DNA of 64,000 nucleotides from positions 186,001 through 250,000 of the forward strand of contig JAFGGN010000046.1 of NCBI GenBank assembly GCA_016930535.1, written 5' to 3'. Within the stretch, counting starts at the first letter, position 1; each line of letters starts with the position of its first letter. The position numbers and the translations under genes are program-made. The notes under the pieces were generated by a model. The model worked only from the letters and a program-made list of their open reading frames with translations, made no database searches and was not told the DNA's origin. Source of the DNA: a bacterium. Lineage in GTDB: Bacteria > Zhuqueibacterota > QNDG01 > JAFGCO01. This document shows positions 8,909 to 17,773 of this stretch, in pieces.

Positions 8909-9322
8909 TTAAAAATCAGGTACCGCACGGTTCCGCTTCTTCTCTGCCTGCCGCTTCTTGGCTTCGAGCCGCTTTTGATGTGCAGCCGGACCGGGTTTTG
9001 TCGGTTTTCGTATGACCGGTTTTATCAGGGCCTTTTCAACCAGCCGGTTCAGCCGTTCCAGCGCATCGGCCCGGTTCCGCACCTGGGACCTGAAACGCTG
9101 GGCCGTGATGACGAGGTCTCCTTCCCTTGTCATTCGTGAACCGGCCAGTTTTTTCAACCGTTGGCGGACCTCTTCCGGAAGCGACAAGGATGAATCCACA
9201 TGAAACCGCAGTTGAACAGCTGTCGCCACTTTGTTCACATTCTGACCACCCGGGCCTGAAGCACGGATAAAATCCCAGCGGATTTCATCGGGATCGATTT
9301 TATACAGATTTTCAAAATGCAT
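8909..9322 (-). CDS. arfB: Peptidyl-tRNA hydrolase ArfB (YaeJ), ribosome rescue
   Basis: 137 residues. The catalytic release-factor loop is GPGGQNVNKVAT, with GGQ at residues 25-27, and the C-terminal tail is basic (KRLEAKKRQAEKKRNRAV), the part ArfB threads into the empty mRNA channel. Length and architecture match ArfB/YaeJ (about 140) rather than RF1/RF2. It hydrolyses peptidyl-tRNA on ribosomes stalled without a stop codon. smpB is also in this window (26.8-27.3 kb), so the organism has both trans-translation and a backup. It lies 3.5 kb from the SUI1/NFACT-R pair on the same strand. Confidence 0.92.
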   Translation of the reverse strand: MHFENLYKIDPDEIRWDFIRASGPGGQNVNKVATAVQLRFHVDSSLSLPEEVRQRLKKLAGSRMTREGDLVITAQRFRSQVRNRADALERLNRLVEKALIKPVIRKPTKPGPAAHQKRLEAKKRQAEKKRNRAVPDF

Positions 9323-9486
9323 GCTATCTCTTTAAAAAATAAAACCGCAAATCATAAATATTTTACAAATTACCGGTCGAAAATTCAAGCGGAAAAAAAT
9401 AAAACACGATGGTATAACATTTGCTTCCAATTGTGACGATTTCGTAAAAACTCTCAACAAATTTCCGGAGCAGCTGAAAAAACACC

Positions 9487-9828
9487 ATGTATACCATTAC
9501 ATATCGAAATGTATTGAAACCGGATAAGGACATCCATGACTTCAGGCACTGGCTGAACGGTTACTGGTCCGTATGCCGGTCATGGGGGGCGCAGCGGCTG
9601 CGGCTTTGGCGTTTCACGGAAACAGGAAAAAATATTGTTCTCTGGCAGATCACGGTCGGGGATATCGGGCAATGGCACGATCAGTTTGCGGACGATCATG
9701 TCAGAACCATATTAACGGATCTCGAACATATCGTGGATATCGATCAGCTGGGAATCCGGGTCATCAACAACAGCAGGATCCGGCAGTACCAACCCCTTGA
9801 TCTGTTCGGGAAAATTTCGCTGAACTAA
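9487..9828 (+). CDS. Small conserved-looking protein of unknown function
   Basis: 113 residues, no signal peptide, no membrane segment. Trp-rich (RHWLNGYWSVCRSWGAQRL) with an alpha/beta pattern: IVLWQITVGDIGQWH and LEHIVDIDQLGIRVI. The layout is reminiscent of a small ferredoxin-like or dimeric alpha-beta barrel fold, but I do not recognise a family. It begins a plus-strand unit, ending six bases before a hybrid histidine kinase, so it is probably co-expressed with it and could be a sensory or regulatory accessory. No strong ribosome site is visible; CCGGAG lies about 17 bases upstream. Confidence 0.65.
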   Translation: MYTITYRNVLKPDKDIHDFRHWLNGYWSVCRSWGAQRLRLWRFTETGKNIVLWQITVGDIGQWHDQFADDHVRTILTDLEHIVDIDQLGIRVINNSRIRQYQPLDLFGKISLN

Positions 9829-9834
9829 GGCATC

Positions 9835-11724
9835 ATGACCATCTTCAGACAATTAAAACCCGTTTTTACGCCGCACCTTCTGACCGAAGAATTCGACCGT
9901 TTACGGTTGCGTACGGTGAACCAGGCGGTGTCGCTGGGAGCACTGCTCTGTGCGATTCTGGTGCCCTTCTTCACGATTCTGGATATTGTTCTGAAACCAG
10001 AGTGGTTCGGCACGTTTCTGCTTCTCAGGCTGTCTGTCACCGCTTTTTCTGTGCTTATCTATTTTATTTCCAGAAATGCAAAAGGCATCAAATACGCTTA
10101 TACGCTGGCTGTGACCCAGCTTTTCGTGGTCAGTGTCGGAATCACCCTGATGTGTCACCTGGATCAGGGACCGGTGGATCCCTATTATGCCGGCATCAAC
10201 CTGCCTGTTCTCGGATTCGGCATCATGATGCCGCTCACCATTCTGGAACTCGGCGCCGCTTTCGGCCTGGTCTGGTTTTTCTATTTTCTGCCCAATGTGT
10301 TCGTGGTGCGTCCTGATGAAATTCCCATTTTTGTGAACAACAACTTCTTTCTGATTTCGACCATGATCATTTCATTCGCCGGATCCAGATTCAACTTCAT
10401 TCATCAGAAGAACCAGTTCCGTTCCCGGCGGCGGCTGCAGGCCGCACACGGACAGATCAAGGAACACGCCATCAATCTGGAAGAAGAGGTTCAGGAAAGA
10501 ACCCAGAAACTGCTGCAGTCTGAACGGCTCGCCGTGGTCGGGCAGCTGGCAGGAGGTATCGCCCACGATTTCAACAATATTCTGACGAGCATTCTTGGAA
10601 TTGCGGAGCTGATGATGCATTCGCTCGCACCCAAGGATCCGATGAGAGAAGACGTGGATATGATTTCACGGGTCAGTAAAAAGGCCACCAATCTGGTAAA
10701 GCAGCTGCTGGCCTTCAGCCGGGAACAAGTCATGTCTCCGGAATGCATCGATATCAACGAAGTCGTCCGTGATGTGGATAAAATGCTTCAGTATCTGATC
10801 GGCGAGCAGGTGGAACTGAAAATTATCCCGTCCCCCGAAATCGGTCATATCATGGCCGACCCGGTTCAGGTGGAACAGATCGTACTGAACCTGGTGGTCA
10901 ATGCGCGGGATGCCATGCCCGACGGCGGACGGTGCATTATTGAAACCGGTCTGCTCGATCTGGACCATTTATACTGCCGCGAAAAAGGATTGTCCGTACC
11001 GCCCGGTGAATACGTGGTGCTGATCTGCAGCGATACGGGAACGGGCATGGACGAAGTCACCCGTTCGAAAATATTCGAGCCGTTTTTTACGACAAAAGAA
11101 AAGGGACGCGGCACAGGCCTCGGCCTGTCCACGGTATACGGCATCGTGAAACAGAGCAAGGGTGACATCTTTGTGTACAGCGAACCGGGACGCGGCACCT
11201 CTTTTAAAATTTTCTTTCCGAAGCTGCCGGATACGGAATCCATTCCTGAAAAAGAACGGTCATACGAACCGCAACTGACCTTGCCCGCAATCGGACGGGC
11301 CGAAACCATTCTGCTTGTAGAGGACGACGATGATGTAAGGGATACGACTGCCCGAATTCTCGAGGATCAGGGATACCGTGTACTTCAGGCCAAGGACGGA
11401 CATCAGGCCGTGATCCTGAGCAGGGAATGGGACCAGGAAATCAACCTGCTCATTTCGGACCTGGTGATACCGCATATCGAGGGGCAGGAACTGGCCGGCA
11501 TTCTGATGTCCGAACGCTCTGAAATGAAGGTCCTCTTTGTCTCCGGATTCACCGAAGCCATGGTCAGCGAGCAGCTTCTGCTGCACCCGGACACACACTT
11601 TCTGCAGAAACCCTATTCCCTGGAAAATCTGAACCGGAAAATCCGGTATCTTCTGGAAGACATCATCGATATCGCACCCGGCTGTATAGACACGCTGGAG
11701 AGGCCGACACCCCTGGCCTACTGA
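9835..11724 (+). CDS. Hybrid histidine kinase: multi-TM sensor, HisKA, HATPase, receiver
   Basis: 629 residues. The first 185 contain about six hydrophobic segments and no large periplasmic domain, so it probably senses a membrane or lipophilic signal. A coiled coil (about 190-232) leads to the HisKA dimerisation helix with the phospho-acceptor His244 in GGIAHDFNNILTSILG. The ATPase boxes are N356 (NLVVNARDAM), DTGTGM and GRGTGLGLS. A C-terminal receiver (about 490-610) has acidic residues 498-500, Asp542 (LLISDLVIP) as phosphosite, and Lys in FLQKPYS. No output domain and no adjacent DNA-binding regulator. Between the 113-residue protein and a PhcB-like methyltransferase. Confidence 0.92.
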   Translation: MTIFRQLKPVFTPHLLTEEFDRLRLRTVNQAVSLGALLCAILVPFFTILDIVLKPEWFGTFLLLRLSVTAFSVLIYFISRNAKGIKYAYTLAVTQLFVVSVGITLMCHLDQGPVDPYYAGINLPVLGFGIMMPLTILELGAAFGLVWFFYFLPNVFVVRPDEIPIFVNNNFFLISTMIISFAGSRFNFIHQKNQFRSRRRLQAAHGQIKEHAINLEEEVQERTQKLLQSERLAVVGQLAGGIAHDFNNILTSILGIAELMMHSLAPKDPMREDVDMISRVSKKATNLVKQLLAFSREQVMSPECIDINEVVRDVDKMLQYLIGEQVELKIIPSPEIGHIMADPVQVEQIVLNLVVNARDAMPDGGRCIIETGLLDLDHLYCREKGLSVPPGEYVVLICSDTGTGMDEVTRSKIFEPFFTTKEKGRGTGLGLSTVYGIVKQSKGDIFVYSEPGRGTSFKIFFPKLPDTESIPEKERSYEPQLTLPAIGRAETILLVEDDDDVRDTTARILEDQGYRVLQAKDGHQAVILSREWDQEINLLISDLVIPHIEGQELAGILMSERSEMKVLFVSGFTEAMVSEQLLLHPDTHFLQKPYSLENLNRKIRYLLEDIIDIAPGCIDTLERPTPLAY

Positions 11725-11774
11725 TCTCCCCGTTACTGATAACCCGGCAGCCGGTTTAATTATCCGCATGGCGC

Positions 11775-12722
11775 GTGACTGAAAGATTCATCATCCATCT
11801 GTCCCGGGGGGAGCCAGTGAATCAAATCATCGCTGAAGAATGCCGCAACCTGTCCTCACTTCTTTCAGATATCGAAAACCAGCCGGTCCACTCGTTAAAA
11901 ACCAGAATCTACGGCATGTTTCAAATTATCGGATCCGAGCTGCGGCGGGAAGCCCCGGGCATGAAAGAATCCCTGTTCAGCTTTTGCGAAGTGTTCGACG
12001 AGGGAATCATGCATCGGCGTACGCGCCGGAAACCGCTGGGATATGCTGGCGATTATCTGACCATCGATTATATATACACGGAAAAAACCGATACGCATCC
12101 GCGCGGCAGGCATTTCGACCGCCTGTTCCATCAATATGAAGCCTCTGAGGCGGTACGCAACAGGAAACGGTACTTCATTCAGAAATGTCGTGCATTGGCG
12201 CGCAATTCGGAATCCGGACAGGATGTGCTGAGCGTGGCCAGCGGTTCGTGCCGCGATGTTTCAGAGGCGCATCTGATGAGCCGGCACTCACCCCTGCTTC
12301 ATTTTCACTGTGTGGATCAGGAACCCGACGCCGTGGCCTATGCCCGTCATCTGATGCGCGGCACGCCCACGGAATATCAATCCACGCTGGAATGCGCCAA
12401 CATCTTCCGCTGGAAATCCCCCCGGCGCTACGACCTGATCTGGTGCGCCGGCCTGTTCGACTATCTGAACGACAGGGCCGCCGTTTTTCTGATCCGGAAG
12501 CTCTATGCGATGCTCAAGCCGGGCGGACAGTTGATTTTCGGCAATTTCAGCCCCAAAAATCCCACACGAATGGGCATGGAGCTCGGCAGTCAGTGGGTCC
12601 TGATTCACAGGGATGCCCATGAGCTGATCGGGCTCTGCTTACAGGCTGAAATCGGTTTTTCGAAAATTCAGGTGGAAAGCGAGCCGCTGGGTATCAATCT
12701 GTTCTGCAATATTCAGGCGTGA
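11775..12722 (+). CDS. SAM methyltransferase, PhcB / 3-hydroxypalmitate methyl ester synthase-like
   Basis: Up to 315 residues. The N-terminal half carries RRKPLGYAGDYLTIDYIYTE and SEAVRNRKRYF, typical of the group annotated as extracellular factor (3-hydroxypalmitic acid methyl ester) biosynthesis proteins. The SAM domain follows: VLSVASGSCRDV (motif I), FHCVDQEPDAVAYAR (motif II), YDLIWCAGLFDYLNDRAA and LKPGGQLIFGNF. In Ralstonia the PhcB enzyme makes a fatty-acid methyl ester quorum signal. The first possible start is GTG 11775; GTG 11817 is better placed behind GGGGGAG and may be the true start. It follows the kinase by 50 bases and ends 7 bases from a convergent permease gene. Product is inferred. 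Confidence 0.75.
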   Translation: MTERFIIHLSRGEPVNQIIAEECRNLSSLLSDIENQPVHSLKTRIYGMFQIIGSELRREAPGMKESLFSFCEVFDEGIMHRRTRRKPLGYAGDYLTIDYIYTEKTDTHPRGRHFDRLFHQYEASEAVRNRKRYFIQKCRALARNSESGQDVLSVASGSCRDVSEAHLMSRHSPLLHFHCVDQEPDAVAYARHLMRGTPTEYQSTLECANIFRWKSPRRYDLIWCAGLFDYLNDRAAVFLIRKLYAMLKPGGQLIFGNFSPKNPTRMGMELGSQWVLIHRDAHELIGLCLQAEIGFSKIQVESEPLGINLFCNIQA

Positions 12723-12729
12723 TTTCCGG

Positions 12730-14151
12730 TCAGTCGTGGCGCAATGCATCCACAGGATTGACGGCAGCTGCCCTGGCCGCCGGATAGATGCCGGCCAGCA
12801 GGCTGACCACGACCGAGAAGGCGATGGCACCGAGCACGAGCCATAGTGGTATATAAAAAAAATGGACGGTAAACCCGATCTCCCTGATAAAATACACATT
12901 GGCCACAGCATTGGCGATTTTGGTCACCAGCCAGCCGAGCGCCAGGCCGAACAATCCTCCCATGAGTCCGATCATGCCCGCCTCCACGAAAAAGATGGTC
13001 CGGATCTCCGCTTCGCTTCCGCCGATGGCCTTCATGATGCCGATTTCACGCGTCCGTTCCAGAATGGACATGACCATGGTGTTGATAATTCCAAGTGCGG
13101 CCACAATCAGCGCGATGGTGCCGACCGCACCGAGACCCATATCGAATATCAGAAATCCCTTTTTCATGTCACTGAGCTGGTCCATGATCGAAAACACGGA
13201 ATAGCCCATGGTTTCAATGCTGTCCTGAACCGCCTCCACATGGTTGACATGGTTCACGCGGACGACCACGGAACTGTATCCTTCCCGGTCGTGTTTGCCG
13301 CTGAGCACATCCCAGATGTTGTTGAATCCCGTCCTGGGCAGCGATTCCGCGGTACCCATGGGAATCACGGCCCCTGAAATCATCGACGGGCGATCGAAGC
13401 CCTGCCCGGTTTCCTGTATGCCGGCGATATGGAAATGATGCTCGATCTCACGAAAAGGCACACGCATGCGTCCCTGCATGAACATCATGGGCAGTCCGGT
13501 CATCTGCTCCAAATCCACCACGGATGTCCCGATCGTCACCAGCCTGCCGAGCAGGGAATCCGGCTCTACGAGGCGCATACCGCGCAGTGAATCCTCCGGA
13601 GTCCTGTGCCGGAGTTGTTTCGTTTTCAGCAGGACCTTCATCTGCCGCAGCAATTCCTGGCTCAGGATAATGCTCCTGCCCGTGTCCGCTTCAAAAAAAT
13701 GCCCGGCCATCAGGTCGTTGTAAGGCTTGTATTTGCCCATGCCTGCCGGCAGCGCGCGGAGATTGGTCTGTGTTTCATTGCCGTTCAGACTGAGTTTCAC
13801 TGGAAACCGGATTTCAGGAAACACGATCTCGACACCCGGAAAGGCCTGAAATTCCGAAAGCGTGGAATCCGTCAGCGGAGACGGCGGTTTGTATAAAACA
13901 CCGGCCAGCGCTTCCACATCACCCGAAATCGCCCGGTTGACATCGATTTCTACAGGCGTTACGAACATGCTTGTAAACAGATCGTTTTCATAAAACGCCG
14001 ATGTCACATTTTTCTGTGTGCCGATACCGAACGAGACCATCGAAACCAGTGCCCCGATACCGATAATCACGCCCATCGTGGTCAGCACGGTTCTGAGTTT
14101 GGTACGCCAGAGATTTTCCAGTGCAATCCGAGCGAGTTCATCCGGTTTCAT
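12730..14151 (-). CDS. ABC transporter permease, MacB/LolC (FtsX) type
   Basis: 473 residues from ATG 14151, which follows GGAGGG; the frame continues upstream into the ATPase gene but that part is a shadow. One N-terminal membrane helix (RTVLTTMGVIIGIGALVSMV) is followed by a large periplasmic MacB_PCD domain (about 45-330). An FtsX domain with three helices comes last, containing ILERTREIGIMKAIGGSE and ending in YPAARAAAVNPVDALRHD. These permeases work by mechanotransmission to export lipoproteins, peptides or toxins, usually with a periplasmic adaptor; none is adjacent here. Overlaps the ATPase gene by 14 bases. Last gene of a six-gene minus-strand cluster. Confidence 0.9.
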   Translation of the reverse strand: MKPDELARIALENLWRTKLRTVLTTMGVIIGIGALVSMVSFGIGTQKNVTSAFYENDLFTSMFVTPVEIDVNRAISGDVEALAGVLYKPPSPLTDSTLSEFQAFPGVEIVFPEIRFPVKLSLNGNETQTNLRALPAGMGKYKPYNDLMAGHFFEADTGRSIILSQELLRQMKVLLKTKQLRHRTPEDSLRGMRLVEPDSLLGRLVTIGTSVVDLEQMTGLPMMFMQGRMRVPFREIEHHFHIAGIQETGQGFDRPSMISGAVIPMGTAESLPRTGFNNIWDVLSGKHDREGYSSVVVRVNHVNHVEAVQDSIETMGYSVFSIMDQLSDMKKGFLIFDMGLGAVGTIALIVAALGIINTMVMSILERTREIGIMKAIGGSEAEIRTIFFVEAGMIGLMGGLFGLALGWLVTKIANAVANVYFIREIGFTVHFFYIPLWLVLGAIAFSVVVSLLAGIYPAARAAAVNPVDALRHD

Positions 14152-14863
14152 GATCCCTCCGGCATTGCTTTTCATCCATGATCTTTCCGTCGAGCAGCTG
14201 AATGATGCGGTGCGAGATTTTTTCGGCTCCGGCTTCATCATGCGTTACCATCAGTATGGAAACACCCTGATTGTTGAGACGGCCGAGCAGTTCCAGAATT
14301 TCCGCGGAGGTTCTGCTGTCCAGGTTTCCCGTGGGTTCGTCCGCAAGCAGCAGGCATGGAGAATTCGCCAGAGCCCTGGCAATGGCCACGCGCTGACATT
14401 CACCGCCGGACAGTTCACCGGGTTTGTGATCCATGCGGTCTCTCAGGCCCACGGATTCGAGAAGCCGCTCCGCAATGGCCCTGCGCTCCGTGCGGTTCCT
14501 GCCGCCGAACGCCAGGGCCAGCGATACATTCTCAAGGGCTGTTCTCGAAGGAATCAGATTGAACGACTGAAATATCATGCCGACCGTAAACCGTCTGTGC
14601 ATCGCAAGTCCGTTCCGGTTCATCTGCGTCAGGTTCTCGTTCCGGATACGTATTTCACCATGATCCGGCCTGTCGAGGCCGCCGACCAGGTTCAGGAGCG
14701 TGGATTTTCCGGATCCCGAGCGCCCGATCAGACTGACAATTTCTCCTTCCTGCATCGAGAAAGTGACGTCCTGCAGCGCATGTACACGGACCGCGCCCTT
14801 CATATAGGTGCGTGAACAGCGGACCAGTTGCAGCAGCGTCTCGTTTTTTTCCGTTGTATTCAT
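14138..14863 (-). CDS. ABC transporter ATPase, LolD/MacB type
   Basis: 241 residues: Walker A GRSGSGKST (47-55), Q-loop IFQSFNLIPSRTALENV, signature LSGGECQR (151-158), Walker B LLLADEPTGN (171-180), switch His in MVTHDEAGAEK. The sequence around the Q-loop and TGNLD is that of the LolD/MacB/FtsE family, agreeing with the FtsX-type permease next to it. A four-base overlap with the sulfotransferase gene upstream places the exporter in the same transcript as the sulfotransferase, DUF6483, transglutaminase-like and methyltransferase genes. Confidence 0.93.
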   Translation of the reverse strand: MNTTEKNETLLQLVRCSRTYMKGAVRVHALQDVTFSMQEGEIVSLIGRSGSGKSTLLNLVGGLDRPDHGEIRIRNENLTQMNRNGLAMHRRFTVGMIFQSFNLIPSRTALENVSLALAFGGRNRTERRAIAERLLESVGLRDRMDHKPGELSGGECQRVAIARALANSPCLLLADEPTGNLDSRTSAEILELLGRLNNQGVSILMVTHDEAGAEKISHRIIQLLDGKIMDEKQCRRDHETG

Positions 14864-15420
14864 ATCCTCTGCCTGTACAGAGACGGTTCCACGGCGGAGA
14901 CCATGGCCGGAACCGACAGACCATAGTCGAAAAACCGGTTGATCTTTTCCGATTCGCCCTGCGGATCGACAATAAGGGTATTGTAGGATACGGTCATCAA
15001 CTGGACGTGGTCACAGTGTGACAGGAAGGTCCTGACTTTATCCGTCTGATCCTGAAAGGTCTTTATCAATACGGCGGGTTCCAGCGCTGCTCCCGTACGG
15101 CCCAGATTTTGAAGCATCGCGGTCTGAGACCGCACGATTTCCTCCATGTGCCTTTCCATAAACAGAATGCGGTACCGGAATCCTCCGGGAAGAAAATAGA
15201 GCAGCTGCGCAATGATTTTCACGCATTTTCCCTCGGCTTCAGCGATCCAGGCAGCGTCCTTCTGCAGGGATCTGACCTTCTCATACTCATAATAACCGCG
15301 ACAATTGTTCTCATCGGGTTTACGGTTCTGATCGGTCATTGTTTCCATGCCGCCTTTCTCCAGCATCTGCATCATGAGCGAGGTGCCGGATCTGGGCAGG
15401 CCCGAGACAATGGAAATCAA
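14860..15420 (-). CDS. Sulfotransferase-family P-loop protein
   Basis: The open frame begins at an ATG at 15519, but the likely start is TTG 15420: AGGAGG lies six bases before it and the protein then begins ISIVSGLPRSGTSL, exactly where this family normally starts. That gives 186 residues and removes a 32-base overlap with the DUF6483 gene. The P-loop GLPRSGTS binds the 5'-phosphosulfate of PAPS. KPDENNCRGYYEYEKV follows, a block usual in bacterial proteins of this group, and then IIAQLLYFLPGGFRYRILFM with the 3'-phosphate region (MEEIVRSQ). Short for a sulfotransferase; it may be a divergent PAPS-binding protein. Substrate unknown. Confidence 0.75.
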   Translation of the reverse strand: MISIVSGLPRSGTSLMMQMLEKGGMETMTDQNRKPDENNCRGYYEYEKVRSLQKDAAWIAEAEGKCVKIIAQLLYFLPGGFRYRILFMERHMEEIVRSQTAMLQNLGRTGAALEPAVLIKTFQDQTDKVRTFLSHCDHVQLMTVSYNTLIVDPQGESEKINRFFDYGLSVPAMVSAVEPSLYRQRI

Positions 15421-15487
15421 TGGGTGCCTCCTTGTTTCAACATGTCCAAAATCACCCGGCGCCGGGCAGTCTTCTTCTGGAGCGTTT

Positions 15488-16189
15488 TTAACCGGTCTTA
15501 TAATCCCCGGCCTGTGCATCCTTGTCCCGGCCGAACCCTTTTCTTCTCATTTCCAGGGCTTCCCCGCCTTCCCGGACCTCCGCTCTGGGCAGGTTGCCGC
15601 TTTCCAGTTCTTTATCTGATTTCCCGAGCAGCCGTTCATAGAACCGGCGGCCCGTTTCGAATAGTTCGGTATCGCCGGATTCGATGTGTTGAAAAAGAAT
15701 GTTCTCGGCCTTTGCATAGGCCCCGTTCAGCTCATAATAATCCATCAATCGTTTTACGACTGCATCCGGGAGCGTATGGGATCCGAGCTTCGATATCAGT
15801 TCCTCTATTTTGTAAATACATTCTTCCGTGTATTTCACATCCTGCTGCAGGAACACCTCGAGAAAAAAGAACAGGGCGTTCCGGGCACCCGATATACTTT
15901 TCAGGATCATCCCCTGTTCCCCGTAAATATCCGCATCCTGCCTGAACAATTCCGCGACAATCATGCACCGGTCGATGTCCAGGGTATCTCCGTTTTTAAA
16001 ACAGGTCAAACTCTCTTCCGGGGACAGCATATAGGCCAGCTCATAATCCAGTCCAAGCAGTCCCTGAAAGGCCTGTTTCACGTCGGTTCTGGCCTCTTCA
16101 AAGAGCCGGCTTTCCTTTTTAGCCAGGATGGCCGCAAGGGCCTGTGCGGCCTGTTCGATCAGGCGCATGATGTAGTCTTTTTGTATCAT
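15488..16189 (-). CDS. DUF6483-like helical protein
   Basis: About 233 residues, almost all helix. The N-terminal part QKDYIMRLIEQAAQALAAIL with LFEEARTDVKQAFQGLLGLD matches the DUF6483 family; TPR-like helices follow (AKAENILFQHIESGD, ETGRRFYERLLGK) and a charged tail. No signal peptide. Two starts are possible; ATG 16189 has AGGA seven bases upstream and leaves a 9-base gap after the transglutaminase-like gene. Function of the family is unknown. It is the central gene of the six-gene cluster and may be a scaffold or regulator. Confidence 0.65.
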   Translation of the reverse strand: MIQKDYIMRLIEQAAQALAAILAKKESRLFEEARTDVKQAFQGLLGLDYELAYMLSPEESLTCFKNGDTLDIDRCMIVAELFRQDADIYGEQGMILKSISGARNALFFFLEVFLQQDVKYTEECIYKIEELISKLGSHTLPDAVVKRLMDYYELNGAYAKAENILFQHIESGDTELFETGRRFYERLLGKSDKELESGNLPRAEVREGGEALEMRRKGFGRDKDAQAGDYKTG

Positions 16190-16198
16190 GGACAAATC

Positions 16199-16843
16199 CT
16201 ATTCTTTAATCCGGAACAGACCGGCCTCGTCCGCGCCCTGAAGGCCCGCATTGTACAGCCGTTCGTCTACCGGAGAAAGTCCGGCCGCCATTTCCGGTGT
16301 CAGTAAATCAGTTCTCCGGATCGCGTCCAGTCTGTCCGCTACGGCATCCAGGCAGGCGCTGTCCGTCATCCAGCCCGATTTGTCGAACCTTTCCAGATTC
16401 AGCGGCACCGTATAACCGCGGAGCGTTTTCTCGCGCTCGAGATTGTAGTACTGCTCAAAATAGGACAGCACCAGCTCCCGGAGGTTCCGGAAAACGGGTT
16501 CACGGAAACGCAATCCTGAAAAATTGGACTTGGCGATTGCACCCCAGTGCCCGTGCTGTTTGAACAGTGCAAGCAGATGATCGTCATCCCTGTCGTTCGG
16601 AATCATGTCGAGAATGAGCGGCGGAAACCCGATGTACCGTAATGCGGCTGCCGCGAACAGGGCGCCGTCAAAGCAGTGGGCCTTGCGGTCGCGAAGCACA
16701 TCGAGCGGACACCGGTACACGGATTCCGTGCTGTAGGGCACGGTATCCAGAAAAGCCTGTATTTTCAGGGGTGTGTCGAGCGCGGACAGAATACGCCGTT
16801 CCTCCGGCTTCAGGGCCTGTTCAAAATAATCGATACTGGACAT
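16199..16843 (-). CDS. Transglutaminase-like protein
   Basis: 214 residues without signal peptide. The pattern RKAHCFDGALFAAAALRYIGFPPLILDM places a Cys before a helix as in transglutaminase-like cysteine proteases or peptide-modifying enzymes. HGHWGAIAKSNFSGLRFREPVF supplies the expected His region. An acidic third member could be Asp in NDRDDDHLLAL. Close relatives are annotated only as transglutaminase-domain proteins, with no reaction known. The ATG follows CCGGAGCG. It ends three bases or so from the DUF6483 gene, so the cluster is tightly packed. Peptide modification is an inference from the fold. Confidence 0.65.
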   Translation of the reverse strand: MSSIDYFEQALKPEERRILSALDTPLKIQAFLDTVPYSTESVYRCPLDVLRDRKAHCFDGALFAAAALRYIGFPPLILDMIPNDRDDDHLLALFKQHGHWGAIAKSNFSGLRFREPVFRNLRELVLSYFEQYYNLEREKTLRGYTVPLNLERFDKSGWMTDSACLDAVADRLDAIRRTDLLTPEMAAGLSPVDERLYNAGLQGADEAGLFRIKE

Positions 16844-16901
16844 TTACGCTCCGGCTTGATGGGTGAAAGACCGAAACCGCCCCGGTTCCGCAGGCGGCCG
16901 G

Positions 16902-17522
16902 TCAGACGGATTTGACGGCGGTCATCAGAAACAGGGAAAACATCCTCACGGAATCCCCGACTGTTCTGGGCATCTGAAAAATATCGTCAAAACGGACTTC
17001 GCCGAATCCGGCCTTTTCGGCCATCGCCCGCAGTGCCTGTCTGTCAAATCCGCGATGCCCGCCGAATCCGTCGCCGTGAAAGGATCCGTCCTCTTCGTCC
17101 AGATCCGCGACGCACAAAATGCCTCCGGCTTCCAGAAGATCATAAAATTTTTGAATCAGCGTGGCGACATCCGAAATATGATGAAGCACCATCATATTGT
17201 AAATGCATGTATAGGTTTCTTCGGGCATGGGATCCGAAAGCAGGTTGAGCTTTACCGGTCTCATGTTCCGGACGCCGGCAAGACCGATTTTCTCCCTGAG
17301 TGCATCGAGCATGCCGTCGGATGTATCCATCAGGGTCACTTCGGAAAAAAGCGGCAGCAGTTCAAAACTCAGAAGTCCGGTTCCGCACCCGTATTCCAGG
17401 GCCCTGGAGAGGGACCGGCTTCCGATCACTTTTCTGATTCCTCGGGCCACGGCCGCGGCCCGTTCCCGCTTGGCCGGATCCGCATCCCAGGTGATGGCTT
17501 TTTCATCGAACGAATCGCTCAA
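16902..17522 (-). CDS. Class I SAM-dependent methyltransferase
   Basis: 206 residues. Motif I is ALEYGCGTGLLSFEL, motif II VTLMDTSDGMLDAL, the post II region YTCIYNMMVLHHISD and motif IV GGILCVADLDEEDGSFH. This is a Methyltransf_25/UbiE-like small-molecule enzyme. Only a TTG at 17522 is available as first start, with GAGG nine bases upstream. It is the most upstream gene of the cluster and could modify a product exported by the MacB-type pump, but it may equally be independent, since 58 bases separate it from the next gene. Confidence 0.85.
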   Translation of the reverse strand: MSDSFDEKAITWDADPAKRERAAAVARGIRKVIGSRSLSRALEYGCGTGLLSFELLPLFSEVTLMDTSDGMLDALREKIGLAGVRNMRPVKLNLLSDPMPEETYTCIYNMMVLHHISDVATLIQKFYDLLEAGGILCVADLDEEDGSFHGDGFGGHRGFDRQALRAMAEKAGFGEVRFDDIFQMPRTVGDSVRMFSLFLMTAVKSV

Positions 17523-17718
17523 TTTTTTATATCCTCTGCATTATAATAACAACTGCGGAAATTCGGGAAATTACCGCATATTCTGCCCGGCCTGATGCAT
17601 CATACCCGGGCCGACAGTTAAAATTACCAGAACGAGGTACAAAAGGCAAGGAAAATGTAGACGTACGGGACCGCTGCCATGCATGCCAATTCTTCATTTA
17701 TTCTGTCCGCACGGAATT

Positions 17719-17750
17719 AAAAAAGCCGTTCCATTGTCCGGAACGGCTTT
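17719..17750 (-). terminator. Rho-independent terminator of the DUF4340 operon
   Basis: On the minus strand AAGCCGTTCC, a 7-base loop, and GGAACGGCTT form a perfect 10-bp stem followed by a run of T. It lies 24 bases after the DUF4340 stop. Confidence 0.85.
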
Positions 17751-17773
17751 CGGTTCAAACGAAATCGCGGCGG

